DNA of 64,000 nucleotides from YC2-FULL-38-9 sp964629635 (GCA_964629635.1 CAZVQS010000002.1:496001-560000); one strand, 5' to 3'. Numbered from the stretch's first letter, positions 8,814-17,796 are shown. The notes: generated by a model from the sequence alone, not told the origin. Made by a program: numbers and translations.

Positions 8814-10322
8814 TCAGCTTCTGAAGCCGCAGGACCACCGTTCGAAAAACACTTCCCTGAACACTTTCTTTTCCCGCATGTAGCAGCCTTTCCCGTGAAG
8901 GGCAGACTCGTAATCCAGGCCATGGACCTGCGCGGTATAGGGGATAACGACGATGTCCTGTTCAAAAAACAATTCTTCCGGGATTTTGCGCAAATCGCGA
9001 ATCGGCACGTCGCGGTAGTAGAGAAGCGGATCGGATGAGGAAATGATCATATATACCGGCTTGTCCGAAGGAAGCGACTTGGCGAGGCTGCGCCAGTCTT
9101 CCCTATGGAACTGAGGGATAAGCAGGTAGGAAAGCGAACAGAAAAGGAGCCCTCCCAGGAGAATCTCGAACACCGCATTCTCGCGGATCACATGGATGAG
9201 TTTTTTCTGTTCCTGCTTCCGGAGCATATGCAGGAAATGGAAAAATCCTTTTTTCTTTTTCACGCCCAGGTATTCTTCAACTCCTTCCGCTACCAGCAGA
9301 CTGAACGGCACCAGAAGGTACAGGAACCTGAAATACTGGAGCATGGGCGAAATGAAGGAAAACAGGAACCCGAGCGCAAGCGGAACCAGGAATACGACTG
9401 AAAGAAGCCTCTGCCTTAATGCGCCCAGAAGCGCAAAGAGGAACATGAAAAGCGTCCAGAATCCTGCAACGAGGTAATAAACGATCTTCGGGTAAAAACT
9501 GATCCTGCCCACCGAAAACTTGATGGGTATGAGCGCAAGATTCTTCAGGCTTACCGTACCCAAAACCGAGGTCCAGTTGGCGACTGCCGCAAGGGATTCC
9601 CGGGCGTTTTCAAGCTGCGTAGAAAGGAGCGGGTATTCAAGAATCAGGCAAACCGCAAGAACGCCTGCGGTCAGGAAAAAATACCGGTGCTTCTTGCGCA
9701 GAATAAAGAGAATCAGGATTGCCGCGACGAAAAACACGCTGCCGTAGAACGTCCACATAGCCAAAACGACAAACACGTTAAGGAGAACAAGAAGGGTCGG
9801 CTCATTCAAACGGTAGAACGTCTGCTCCTTGTGAAAAACCTTGCGAAAGAACCTCACGAAGCTGTTTTCCTTGCGTTCTTCATGGTGCGCGATCAGCTCG
9901 AACGCAAAAAACAGGATGAATGCGAAAAGGAAGGTAACGAGGCTGTACATGCGCGCCTCCTGCGAGTAATACACGGCAAGGGGATTAAACAGATAGAGCG
10001 CGGCGGCCCACAAACCGAACCGTATGTTTTTCATGCGCGTGCCGATAAGGAACACCGCGTGTCCCGCAAGCACCGAAAACACGACTGACGGCATGCGCAG
10101 GGCGATTTCGCCTGTCCCGAAAAGCACAGACCACATTTTCATGAAAATGTAGTAGAGGGGCGGATGGAAATCCGCCGGGGAGAAGCGGGTTACGATATCC
10201 ATGAGGGGAAGGGTGCGTACGACCTTGGCGGTCACCGCCTCGTCCAGCCACAGCGGCTGGTTCAAGGAAATGAGCCGGAGCACAATCGCGGCGCCGAAAA
10301 GAAGCATGAATTTCTTCCTCAT
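8814..10322 (-). CDS. GT39-type membrane glycosyltransferase (PMT_2)
   Basis: A 502-residue protein with about 10-12 membrane segments. The first external loop has PLWLDEAVT, with the acidic Asp-Glu pair typical of PMT/ArnT GT-C enzymes, then DFHPPLYYIFMKMW. Such enzymes use polyprenyl-phosphate sugars as donors outside the membrane. The acceptor is unknown. TATAAA ends six bases before the ATG, predicting a leaderless mRNA. It is one of three GT39-type proteins in the window. Confidence 0.85.
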   Translation of the reverse strand: MRKKFMLLFGAAIVLRLISLNQPLWLDEAVTAKVVRTLPLMDIVTRFSPADFHPPLYYIFMKMWSVLFGTGEIALRMPSVVFSVLAGHAVFLIGTRMKNIRFGLWAAALYLFNPLAVYYSQEARMYSLVTFLFAFILFFAFELIAHHEERKENSFVRFFRKVFHKEQTFYRLNEPTLLVLLNVFVVLAMWTFYGSVFFVAAILILFILRKKHRYFFLTAGVLAVCLILEYPLLSTQLENARESLAAVANWTSVLGTVSLKNLALIPIKFSVGRISFYPKIVYYLVAGFWTLFMFLFALLGALRQRLLSVVFLVPLALGFLFSFISPMLQYFRFLYLLVPFSLLVAEGVEEYLGVKKKKGFFHFLHMLRKQEQKKLIHVIRENAVFEILLGGLLFCSLSYLLIPQFHREDWRSLAKSLPSDKPVYMIISSSDPLLYYRDVPIRDLRKIPEELFFEQDIVVIPYTAQVHGLDYESALHGKGCYMREKKVFREVFFERWSCGFRS

Positions 10323-10343
10323 ACTCTATTTATAGTACTATCT

Positions 10344-11555
10344 TCACTTTTTTACCACTTTCGGCGTAGGGGTAACCTTTCTGGTGGGAACAGGAGTGGA
10401 GGTCGGCTTGACTTCGTTTATGCCGTTTCTGATGACCGTGTGGATTTCGCTCCATTTGTCCTGCCCGAGACGGGGGATCAGGATGTAGCCGCCGTAATCC
10501 GAATACGATTCCTTGAGGACGTCCTGGTTGCTCATGCGTACGTTGACGATGCGGTAGGAGCCTGCGTCTTTCGCTTCACTCATGAATGTCTTCATGTCGT
10601 CAACCGTGACGTCGGTTTTAATATGGTTTTTCAACTCGTCAAGAAGCGGCACGACTTTCGTTACGATACCGAGCGATATGACTTTGTCTTTCACTGCCGT
10701 GACAAACTGCTGCTGGCGCGCCGCGCGGCCGAAATCCGTACCGTCCTGGAGCGAGTGGCGGGAACGCACGTATTTAAGCGCGGTCTTGCCGTCCATGTGC
10801 GTCATCCCCTTGTCGAAATGGAGATGCTCATAGCGGCAGGGAAATGCGTCTTTCGGATTGTCCGTTATGTCTTCGAAGAATTTCTTCAGTTCAGGCTTTT
10901 CCTCAAACAGCTTCTTTTTCTCCTCTTCGTCATACCCGGGCTCCATGAATTTCTTCACCTTCTCGAAATCCTCTTCCTTGCCGCACAACTCGTTCTCCTT
11001 GCCGTCGATCGGATATTCGTAATCGTCAAACGTATGCTGGACGTCCACATCAACGCCTCCCAGGATGTCGATGCCCTTTATGAACCCGTCAAAGTCAACC
11101 GTCACGTAATTGTCGATCGTAAGCCCCGTAATGTCCTGGATGCCTTTTTTCGCAAGCGATATGTCCGGATACGTTTTCGTATCGACATCCGGGAATTCCG
11201 TGGGAAAAAGCCCGAGCTGATAGAGTGAATTGACCTTCAGGTGGAAATCCTCCTTAGATTTGGTGGGCAGTTTTACCCACAGGTCGCGCGGCAGCGAAAC
11301 GAGCGAGAGTTTGTTTTTTTCGGTATCCATCTGGACGATCATGATACTGTCCGTAAGGTACGGTCCGTCGTGTCCGGGCCCGCCGTAACCGAGCACCAGG
11401 ATGTTGAATACGGTTTTCTTTTCGGGCAGGATCGTCATCTTGCCGGCGCCCGGTTGCTTTTTGTAGATACCCCGGTAGAAATCGAGGCCGGATTTGACGA
11501 AGTAGGCTATTATGACAAGGAAAAAAATACCTGCGACTATCAGTGCTTTTTTCAT
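10344..11555 (-). CDS. LytR-CpsA-Psr (LCP) family glycopolymer ligase
   Basis: A 403-residue protein with an N-terminal membrane anchor (residues 4-22) and an extracytoplasmic LCP domain: DSIMIVQMDTEKNKLSLVSLPRDLWV, NYVTVDFDGFIKGIDILGGVDVDV, and GKTALKYVRSRHSLQDGTDFGRAARQQ contain the conserved Arg and Asp residues that bind polyprenyl pyrophosphate (motifs given by residue ranges about 65-90, 135-165, 255-285). These enzymes attach polysaccharides to the cell wall. An acidic insertion (about 175-235) sits in the domain, and the tail is Thr/Pro/Lys-rich. Fits the polysaccharide assembly genes upstream. Confidence 0.9.
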   Translation of the reverse strand: MKKALIVAGIFFLVIIAYFVKSGLDFYRGIYKKQPGAGKMTILPEKKTVFNILVLGYGGPGHDGPYLTDSIMIVQMDTEKNKLSLVSLPRDLWVKLPTKSKEDFHLKVNSLYQLGLFPTEFPDVDTKTYPDISLAKKGIQDITGLTIDNYVTVDFDGFIKGIDILGGVDVDVQHTFDDYEYPIDGKENELCGKEEDFEKVKKFMEPGYDEEEKKKLFEEKPELKKFFEDITDNPKDAFPCRYEHLHFDKGMTHMDGKTALKYVRSRHSLQDGTDFGRAARQQQFVTAVKDKVISLGIVTKVVPLLDELKNHIKTDVTVDDMKTFMSEAKDAGSYRIVNVRMSNQDVLKESYSDYGGYILIPRLGQDKWSEIHTVIRNGINEVKPTSTPVPTRKVTPTPKVVKK

Positions 11556-11635
11556 ACGGATTCGGATATTCCATTATACAGGGCAAGCCCGGATTTTTCC
11601 TTATGTAATTAATACCGTTTGCTTAGGGTCGTGTG

Positions 11636-11971
11636 ATGTTTCAAGACTATTTTATGACCATGAATACCACCCAGTACCAGGGCGAACAAGCCCAGATAAT
11701 CAATACTTTTACGACGTCATTCTGGTGCGAGGCATGCATGCATACGAGAGTTATCATCGCGTCCAAAGTGCAGAACAATATCCTCCATGTGGTCGACTAT
11801 ATGGTGGGGGATGATCCATACATGAAGGAGAAATACATGAGTTACCTTTTGCTCGTAAAAAACCCGGGTTACGAGAACCAGTACCTGATGGACACGATCG
11901 ACGACGGCCACATCAAGAACCTCCATCCCGAGCTGATGGCGGAGACTTTCAGCATGAGAAATATCCTTTAG
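11636..11971 (+). CDS. Small uncharacterised protein with one CxxC
   Basis: A 111-residue protein whose start could be the GTG at 11633 or the ATG at 11636. It contains FWCEACMHTRVIIASKV, a single CxxC, then an acidic centre. No signal peptide. Family not recognised. It lies 12 bases ahead of the next gene and probably shares its transcript. Confidence 0.55.
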   Translation: MFQDYFMTMNTTQYQGEQAQIINTFTTSFWCEACMHTRVIIASKVQNNILHVVDYMVGDDPYMKEKYMSYLLLVKNPGYENQYLMDTIDDGHIKNLHPELMAETFSMRNIL

Positions 11972-11983
11972 CCGGAACCGTCC

Positions 11984-12532
11984 GTGGGTACACCGGGCGT
12001 TGCCGTTGCCATCAATTGTATGATCAAACAAAGTTCCGTCATATTCTCGCAGGACAGCGCCGATACGGGTACCGCTCAGGTTCCCCCTGACGGCAAACAG
12101 GACCAGCAAACCGCCGCGGAAAAAGTATCGAAAAAGCTTGACCGCATCGCGGACAGTTCTTCGCGTATCCTGTACGAACTGAGGGCGGTTTTCCCGTTCA
12201 ATTTTTTCCCAGACGAAATCGTAATCGACGAAACAAAAGTGACGATTATATCCCACATGTTTTTCAAATCCAAGGAAACGCACAGCGTCATGTATCAGGA
12301 CATTTTCAATGTGGTTGTGGATGACAGCATCTTTTTCGCTACCATGATCATTGCTGACCGTTTTTTTTCAAAAGTCCCTACCAAAATTACCTACCTGAAA
12401 AAGGCTGAAGCGCTGAAAGCCATGCGGATCATCCTCGGCATGATGGTGATATTGAAAGAAAAGGTAAACACCCAGCCCCTTCCCCTTAAGGAACTCCGGG
12501 AAAAAGCGGAACGCATAGGGGAGGCGCGGTAA
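11984..12532 (+). CDS. Uncharacterised CPR-type protein, PH-like fold suspected
   Basis: A 182-residue protein from the GTG at 11984; the ATG at 12020 (170 residues) is an alternative. After a low-complexity N-terminus, residues 50-165 hold the conserved-looking block FPFNFFPDEIVIDETKVTII followed by DIFNVVVDDSIFF. I recall similar small proteins in CPR genomes that look like pleckstrin-homology-like barrels, but cannot confirm this. Function unknown; probably co-transcribed with the preceding gene. Confidence 0.6.
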   Translation: MGTPGVAVAINCMIKQSSVIFSQDSADTGTAQVPPDGKQDQQTAAEKVSKKLDRIADSSSRILYELRAVFPFNFFPDEIVIDETKVTIISHMFFKSKETHSVMYQDIFNVVVDDSIFFATMIIADRFFSKVPTKITYLKKAEALKAMRIILGMMVILKEKVNTQPLPLKELREKAERIGEAR

Positions 12533-12549
12533 GAAAATTTAATTTCCTG

Positions 12550-13188
12550 TTACCCGACTCTCCGCGCACAGGAAGCGCAACCGAGCCACGTGTGCGGATT
12601 GCCGTCCCAGCACCAGCCGAGATTCGGCTCCTTTTTCGCGTTGATCCAGATGGCCGGAACCCGCTGGTCGGTGCCGGTCCGTGACGCGGGAAGAGAGAAG
12701 CAGTTATTCTTCATAAGAAATTCGGGATAGTGTAAAAGAAGGGCAATGCCTTCGCGAACGGTAAGCGGACTGCGTCCGGCTGATTCGATCTGTTTCAGCG
12801 CGTCCCGCGGCGGCAGATTGATGTTTTCCTTGCCCCGGTCAATATCAACCAGCAGGTAGACAGCACTGTCCGGCAGCCTAACGCTATCGATGGTCCTGAA
12901 GCTGTCTGACATAAGCGGCCGGAGCGCCGTTACACCCTTTTTCCCGTCCTTTTCGATAAGCGCCATCTCCGTTTCCGCACTGATTGCCGGGCTGTTGAAG
13001 ACGAGGACGAACGGAAGCGTGCCGTTCTGGATATCAACGCCATAGGACGCCTCTATCAAATTTTCCCTGAGGGGAGCGGTGATATCCATGAATGCGGAAT
13101 CGGTCATTCGGGCGAGCTTTGGATATCCTTTTGAGAGATAATTATCCCTCTGGCGGTCAAATTCGCGGATAAAGTCTTGTTTTTGCAT
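12550..13188 (-). CDS. DUF5701 family protein
   Basis: A 212-residue soluble protein. The C-terminal half carries the strongly conserved block AGRSPLTVREGIALLLHYPE, then VPAIWINAKKEP, LGWCWDGNPHTWLGCASCARR, characteristic of DUF5701, best known from Actinobacteria. Biochemical role unknown. The Cys-rich end (Cys at WCW, GCASCA) could bind metal; that is inference. The gene is monocistronic, divergent from nothing and followed by the convergent gene ending at 12532. Confidence 0.75.
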   Translation of the reverse strand: MQKQDFIREFDRQRDNYLSKGYPKLARMTDSAFMDITAPLRENLIEASYGVDIQNGTLPFVLVFNSPAISAETEMALIEKDGKKGVTALRPLMSDSFRTIDSVRLPDSAVYLLVDIDRGKENINLPPRDALKQIESAGRSPLTVREGIALLLHYPEFLMKNNCFSLPASRTGTDQRVPAIWINAKKEPNLGWCWDGNPHTWLGCASCARRVG

Positions 13189-13233
13189 CTATATATTTGC
13201 CGTTTACGTTTGTTGAAAGGATGGGATGCCGTG

Positions 13234-13305
13234 AGCGGTGGACCGGATTTGAACCGGCAACCTTCTCCTTGGAAGGGAGACATTCTACCGTTGAACTACC
13301 ACCGC
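13234..13305 (-). tRNA. tRNA-Gly(UCC)
   Basis: The reverse strand folds as a 72-base tRNA. Acceptor GCGGTGG pairs with CCACCGC, the anticodon loop CTTCCAA gives anticodon UCC, and the T-arm is GCCGGTTCAAATCCGGT. The discriminator is U, as in bacterial tRNA-Gly; CCA is not fully encoded. A TATAAT box lies just upstream on the reverse strand (about 13322-13327). Confidence 0.93.
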
Positions 13306-13453
13306 ATGAAAACGTACGTATTATTATACATAATTCTTTCTGCCCATGCCCCGCATTTTTTGAAACAAACGGCCGCCGTAAAGCCAGACGGGCGCATCAC
13401 CACGGGACAATGGTATTTACTTATAACCTATAGTATAGTATACTACTACTCTT

Positions 13454-14578
13454 ATGGGCAAACCGGAGGGATTATTCCACAGGTCTGAATTGGCGCACTC
13501 CCGTACGATCAACTATGGCGGAAGGCCCGTTGAATTCAACTGGTATACCCACGAGATAATCGGAAAGGCTTATGAAAACCAGGTCCCCAATGTCGTAAAA
13601 GAAGAAGCGGATTACCTTCCCGTTCACCTTGTCCCGCAGGCTGCCGGTCAGATGCTATCCCAAAGCGACATCATGGAACAGACTAAACACCGCCTGTTTC
13701 CCGACGATCCCATTGTCCTCGGATTTGATGCGATGCATATCCAGATGGGACAAAAAGCGTATATTCTGCTGGGACAGATGAGAGCCGAGGCGGGAACGCG
13801 TCCCTTTGCCATACATGTAGGCAGTAATCCTATCGACTCCCGCTCCGGAGACGAAGCAACACGCGATTTCCACGACCTTTCTTACCTGAGCGACAGGGCG
13901 GAGCGCATACTTCCGGAGTCATTAAAGAAAAAATACCGTTTCCTTAAACCGATGGATCTGGGCGAACCGGTTACTGCCGGGAACGGCCGCTACTCCTGGT
14001 TTACCATGCCGTTTATCGAGGATTACGGAGAACTCAAGGCTCACATCGAAGGAAGCGGGGCGGACGGCGTACGGTTCCTGTATTTCCGCCACTCACTTAC
14101 CCATGACACTGCAACAACCGACGCGAGCAACCGGACCATAAAAAACGCACGGAAACTCCATGAGAAAATACGGGATGCAGCACGCAAATACGGATATCAA
14201 AACGCAATCCCGCGCATGAAACAGATGCCGGAAGCAAAGATCATTTTCGACCAGATAGAGGATCTTGCGTTGGGGGAAGCCCTCATTTATCTTCTGTCTG
14301 AAGGGCACATACCCGCCGAGCACTATGTCAACGCGGGTGACTGGATGGTGAAATTCGTAAACGACCGTCTGCAGCTTTACCTGATTACGGTCAGGGGAGG
14401 CTTCAAAAAACTGGGAAGCGATAGCGAGTTCGTGCAGGCAATGATGACCCACAAGGAACCTACACAGGACGGCGGACTGCATAACGCTATGTTTCCCCTG
14501 TTTTTTGACCAGGAGGAGAAAGTGCGTTCCGCACTGGCCAAAGCCCGAAAACTCCTGAAACTGGAAGCATCCTCATAA
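13454..14578 (+). CDS. Uncharacterised protein (374 residues)
   Basis: A soluble protein with no signal peptide, membrane segment or recognised motif. Notable stretches are FRHSLTHDTATTDASNRT and an alpha-helical C-terminal third with many Lys/Arg. A TATACT box ends nine bases before the ATG. It stands alone between tRNA-Gly and a convergent GT39 gene. I do not recognise the family. Confidence 0.6.
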   Translation: MGKPEGLFHRSELAHSRTINYGGRPVEFNWYTHEIIGKAYENQVPNVVKEEADYLPVHLVPQAAGQMLSQSDIMEQTKHRLFPDDPIVLGFDAMHIQMGQKAYILLGQMRAEAGTRPFAIHVGSNPIDSRSGDEATRDFHDLSYLSDRAERILPESLKKKYRFLKPMDLGEPVTAGNGRYSWFTMPFIEDYGELKAHIEGSGADGVRFLYFRHSLTHDTATTDASNRTIKNARKLHEKIRDAARKYGYQNAIPRMKQMPEAKIIFDQIEDLALGEALIYLLSEGHIPAEHYVNAGDWMVKFVNDRLQLYLITVRGGFKKLGSDSEFVQAMMTHKEPTQDGGLHNAMFPLFFDQEEKVRSALAKARKLLKLEASS

Positions 14579-14623
14579 AAGAGCACCGGAATAAAGAAGC
14601 CTTACCCATTGCCTTCAATTGGA

Positions 14624-16168
14624 TTATCGCGGTTTTGCGACCGAATAATTCTTGTACCGATACAGCACGAATCCCTGCTCGAAATATTCCTCATCGCTGT
14701 TTTTGAATACATAAATCCTATCCCGGACAAGCTTATTCTTATCTATACCCATCCGGTATCTGCCGAACGACAATGCGCCGCGGAACTGCACCTTAGGATC
14801 GGCAAAACGCACGGTTTTCAGGAACAAGTCCGGAGGCACCTTGTCGTAAAACAAAACGTAAATATAAGCCATGTTCGCTTTGTCCGTTACGGTGACGGGA
14901 CCGTTTTTAGACAGTGATGACGCTTTCTGGATCGCCTCGCCCAGCGAATACGCGAAAGACGGCCCGATAAACTCGGGGTATTCCCTGAAATAAAACCGCG
15001 AAAAACTGAAAAACGAGTACAGATAGAAAACGACCACCGCCAGGAAAAACAGCCGGACCTTTTTGAGGAGGGAATAGCAGGCAAGCGTCGTCATGAAAAC
15101 AACGGGCAGAAATACGATACCCGCCCTGTTCATATTGAAGAGCGTCAGAAAACAGAGCAAGAGCGATACCGTAACCCATACGAACCACCATCCCAGCCTG
15201 ACGTTATTTTTCATCCCCAAAAAGAAACCGTACATAAGGAGGGGTGCCGCGAACATGTATCCGTAGCCGTAAGGCGCAATGCTGTTCCAAACCAGACCAT
15301 CGGTTCCCTGTATGAAGAAAAACTGGAATACATGATATGCGTTATTCAGTATCAGGACTAATGCACCGGGCTGCAGGGGCAGGAAAAGCTCAGAAAAACG
15401 GGCTCCGTTCACCAGACGCGGCACCGTCAGGAACCCCATCCGTATCGTGTCCAGTCCCAAAACGTTTACCGCAAGGAACAGCAGGTAGGGGAAAAACAGG
15501 ACAAAGAAAAGTACAAGGCTTGTCCCGATGGCTTTCTTCCCCGCAAACCGGGCCCGCCATATCCAAATAGAAGTCCAGAACACGAACAAGGGTATGAAGA
15601 AAAACGCGGGGGAATAAGAATACAAGGCCAGCGCAAAACAGGAATAAGCGGCATACATGAAAACCGGCCTGTTTTTTGAATACACGAGAAGCGTGAAGCC
15701 CGCCATAAAAACGAGGGGGAACAGGTTCGCTTCGAAACCCCATCGTGCGCCCATGATGTGCCACGGGTTAACGGCAAGCAGAAACAAGCCGACCAGCCCA
15801 GCCCGGGGGTGCACTGTTTTCCTGACAACAAGATAAAACAGCAGCAGGGTAATACAGCTCAGCAGTGCATTCGGCAGCCGTATGGCCAAAGGCGTCAAAC
15901 CGAAAAGAAAAATGAAAGGCATTGACAGTACGGAATACAATACGCTTTGGCCCACCCCCCACGACACCAGATACATGGGATTATTCATGCCGTTGCGGTC
16001 AATTCCGTAATTGAGAAGTGCCCATGCGTCGTATCCCGCGGCTGCTTCGTCCTGGTTCAGTCCGGGAGGATTAATGCCGAGATTCCACACTCTTACAAGT
16101 ATCCCGACAAACAGGATGAGCAACAATAAAACGATACGGTAGTTTATGGAATACTTGCCTTGTAACAT
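14624..16168 (-). CDS. GT39-type membrane glycosyltransferase (ArnT/PMT_2-like)
   Basis: A 514-residue protein with about 11-12 membrane segments. The first loop has GINPPGLNQDEAAAGYDAWALL, with the Asp-Glu pair expected for the active site of polyprenyl-phosphate-dependent GT-C enzymes, followed by PLAIRLPNALLSCITLLLFY. The extracytoplasmic C-terminal region is about 110 residues. Likely role: glycosylation of lipid or protein outside the membrane. The start is preceded by CACAAGGATG, an unusually close AAGG, and TATAGA some 17 bases upstream. Confidence 0.83.
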   Translation of the reverse strand: MLQGKYSINYRIVLLLLILFVGILVRVWNLGINPPGLNQDEAAAGYDAWALLNYGIDRNGMNNPMYLVSWGVGQSVLYSVLSMPFIFLFGLTPLAIRLPNALLSCITLLLFYLVVRKTVHPRAGLVGLFLLAVNPWHIMGARWGFEANLFPLVFMAGFTLLVYSKNRPVFMYAAYSCFALALYSYSPAFFFIPLFVFWTSIWIWRARFAGKKAIGTSLVLFFVLFFPYLLFLAVNVLGLDTIRMGFLTVPRLVNGARFSELFLPLQPGALVLILNNAYHVFQFFFIQGTDGLVWNSIAPYGYGYMFAAPLLMYGFFLGMKNNVRLGWWFVWVTVSLLLCFLTLFNMNRAGIVFLPVVFMTTLACYSLLKKVRLFFLAVVVFYLYSFFSFSRFYFREYPEFIGPSFAYSLGEAIQKASSLSKNGPVTVTDKANMAYIYVLFYDKVPPDLFLKTVRFADPKVQFRGALSFGRYRMGIDKNKLVRDRIYVFKNSDEEYFEQGFVLYRYKNYSVAKPR

Positions 16169-16208
16169 CCTTGTGATACAAGTATTCTATACCCGCCGAT
16201 TGCTTAAT

Positions 16209-16228
16209 GGAAGCGTGTTCTCGCTTCC
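16209..16228. repeat. Perfect 7-bp hairpin
   Basis: GGAAGCG (16209-16215) and CGCTTCC (16222-16228) form a perfect hairpin with a six-base loop, upstream of the GT39 gene and of the small forward ORF. There is no T-tract on either strand, so it is not a clear terminator. Confidence 0.4.
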
Positions 16229-16302
16229 GGTGAAATAAAACCCTTACCGTTCTTTCATGCGATTCCCATACCGCCTCACTGACGGTCAATGGACAATAAC
16301 GT

Positions 16303-16521
16303 ATGCCAGAACGCGGAGAACGCACAATACAGGCACCCGTCGAATTCGTATGGAGACATCCGGAAAACAACTGCATCATGCGCCAGTACCAGCCCATTAT
16401 CAAAAGAACCGTCACCGGAATAGGGACCAATGCTGACGAAGCGCGGACAAATGCACGGATACTGGCGGAAAATTCGCCTGAGATCTGCGAAGGGTGCAGA
16501 CAAAACTACGCGCTCCAATGA
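16303..16521 (+). CDS. Small uncharacterised protein
   Basis: A 72-residue ORF with four Cys, the last two as ICEGC near the C-terminus, and a well-mixed amino-acid composition. The base context GACAAT five bases before the ATG resembles the leaderless promoters elsewhere in the window. A 125-residue ORF on the other strand (16276-16653) overlaps it and looks less protein-like. Reality of the gene is uncertain; the following 175 bases to 16697 contain nothing I recognise. Confidence 0.4.
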   Translation: MPERGERTIQAPVEFVWRHPENNCIMRQYQPIIKRTVTGIGTNADEARTNARILAENSPEICEGCRQNYALQ

Positions 16522-16697
16522 CTGTCCTCTCTCCTGTCCGCAATATCCATTACGGAAATGAGGGAAGACGGGGGTGTGGAATGTTTGGGAATAAGGTTTG
16601 GCGGAAAATGCCAAAGAGGTCGGCAGAGCCGGCCTCAACCTCATGCCGTTCACATCTCACACCCTCGTCAAGCCCGGGTGATTACTTAACCTCCTTT

Positions 16698-17231
16698 CTA
16701 GCGGATCTGCTTGAAGTAGAATTGAACCTCGGGCGATGTGCAGTACACCGACATACTGGTACCTGCCGCGATCGCCGTGCCGTCAGTGCACTGCAGGTCC
16801 GTGGTCGGATCGCCAAACTCATTGCGATTCCTGCACGTGCACCCCGAGGGATTGACCGTTGTCCAGTAGGTCATGTCCGCCATCAGCGCCACCGTAGGCG
16901 TAACAGCTTCGCCCGGCACAGGCTGAAAAGGCGTTTGAGTAGCGTCACTTACCGTCTGAACCGCAGCAGGTACAGGCTGTCCGCCGGGCAGCACCAGGTG
17001 GAACGTCTGTCCTTGGAACGGTTCGGGTTCAGCGAACGTGCACTGCTGCACCCCTTGGATCGGTACGCAGTGCTCTTCGAACTGCGCATTCCAGTGGGGT
17101 GGCTCAGCGGGTTCAACCTGCTGGACTAGGGGTTCAACACTGTCCCTATGCGTCCAGAGATAGTAGCCAACCGCAAATACGGCTACCAGGAACCCGAAAA
17201 TTCCGAGTCCCAATAGAAACTTGCCTTTCAT
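16698..17231 (-). CDS. Membrane-anchored extracytoplasmic protein, Cys-rich
   Basis: A 177-residue protein starting at 17231. Residues 3-24 are a membrane segment (FLLGLGIFGFLVAVFAVGYY) and the rest is extracytoplasmic, with six Cys including CTCRNRNEFG, and TFHLVLPGGQP. The start is fixed by a good Shine-Dalgarno AAGGAG eight bases before the ATG, unusual in this window where most genes look leaderless. It follows a structured 450-base region that may be its leader. Family not recognised. Confidence 0.65.
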   Translation of the reverse strand: MKGKFLLGLGIFGFLVAVFAVGYYLWTHRDSVEPLVQQVEPAEPPHWNAQFEEHCVPIQGVQQCTFAEPEPFQGQTFHLVLPGGQPVPAAVQTVSDATQTPFQPVPGEAVTPTVALMADMTYWTTVNPSGCTCRNRNEFGDPTTDLQCTDGTAIAAGTSMSVYCTSPEVQFYFKQIR

Positions 17232-17294
17232 TGTCGTTCTCCTTTCAGACACTTGTCTCAGTTCTTCTAGCAGCCCAATGCTGCGGGATAGAAT

Positions 17295-17348
17295 TCAGAT
17301 ATTTGGGTTTGTTTTATCTAAGGGGCTGAGAACTCCCTTTTTTGCCAT
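17295..17348 (-). CDS. Possible 17-residue leader peptide
   Basis: An ATG at 17348 opens a 17-codon ORF, MAKKGVLSPLDKTNPNI, directly behind the sequence AGGAGGTG, a near-perfect match to the 16S anti-Shine-Dalgarno. The spacing of two bases is too short for normal initiation, so the AGGAGGTG may serve another purpose. It lies between the strong hairpin at 17362-17409 and the gene starting at 17231. Confidence 0.25.
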   Translation of the reverse strand: MAKKGVLSPLDKTNPNI

Positions 17349-17760
17349 CACCTCCTGTTGATGGTTTTGCGGTCTGGAGAGAATTTTTTCTCCCCACAAC
17401 GCAAAACCAGCGTTATTAGGATATGCGGCAATCATTCGAAAAGAAGTGAAGTAATTCCGGGTTGTTAATGTGCGGTAACCGACTCCACTGATATCCGTGC
17501 ATCCGGACACCGGAATCCCGTTACGTGATTCCGCGTCTACTTAAGTACGGTTGCAAAATCCGTACCGTTCGACGGAGAACTGCGGGTTTGACCCCACAGA
17601 CAAAAAGGCTACGAGCCGTTATGTCCCTGAAGTTAAACCCGATTAGGATTAAAACCGTTATAAACCACCGTAGCAATTGTGCAATATGGAGCCTCGGAAA
17701 GAAAATATTTGACACATTTAGATATATTTATATACATATTGAGTGTGTATGACTTATAGT
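17349..17760 (-). other. Structured intergenic region, possible ncRNA or long leader
   Basis: About 450 bases without a convincing protein gene. Read on the reverse strand it contains several hairpins: GTACGG/CCGTAC (17545-17565), CTGTGGG/CCCGCAG (7 bp with one GU, loop GUCAAA, near 17580-17600), GGAATC/GATTCC (near 17511-17533), and the long nested hairpin 17362-17409. A reverse-strand promoter-like TTGCGA-17-TATACT lies near 17757-17785. I find no RNase P, tmRNA or SRP signature. It could be an independent RNA or the leader of the gene at 16698-17231. Confidence 0.4.
17362..17409. repeat. Long nested hairpin
   Basis: TGGTTTTGCG (17362-17371) is the exact reverse complement of CGCAAAACCA (17400-17409). 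Inside it, GGAGA (17376-17380) pairs with TCTCC (17389-17393). The arms form a 10-bp plus 5-bp stem separated by short internal loops, immediately followed on the reverse strand by AGGAGGTG. Confidence 0.7.
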
Positions 17761-17771
17761 ATAGCAAATAA

Positions 17772-17794
17772 CTCCGTATTTCGCAAGAACGGAG
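17772..17794 (-). terminator. Terminator-like hairpin after the YfhO-like gene
   Basis: On the reverse strand CTCCGT and ACGGAG pair around an 11-base loop three bases after the stop at 17797, followed by TTATTT. A weak intrinsic terminator is the simplest reading. Confidence 0.5.
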
Positions 17795-17796
17795 CC

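Noticed and set aside
10164..11228. 354-residue ORF on the forward strand
   Set aside because: Shadow of the GT39 and LCP genes; composition is not protein-like.
16276..16653. 125-residue reverse ORF
   Set aside because: No start signal, Cys/Phe-rich shadow composition; the opposite 72-codon ORF is at least as plausible.
17341..17355. ATCACCTCCT resembling the 3' end of 16S rRNA
   Set aside because: Nothing upstream matches the conserved 16S helix 45; it is the complement of the SD-like AGGAGGTG on the other strand.
17545..17620. tmRNA or tRNA-Cys-like elements (TTCGACGG followed by GGGTTTGACCC; hairpin with TTGCAAA loop)
   Set aside because: The anticodon-like stem does not pair in a 5-bp/7-base form, there is no matching acceptor stem or CCA end, and no tmRNA 3' half or tag ORF follows.
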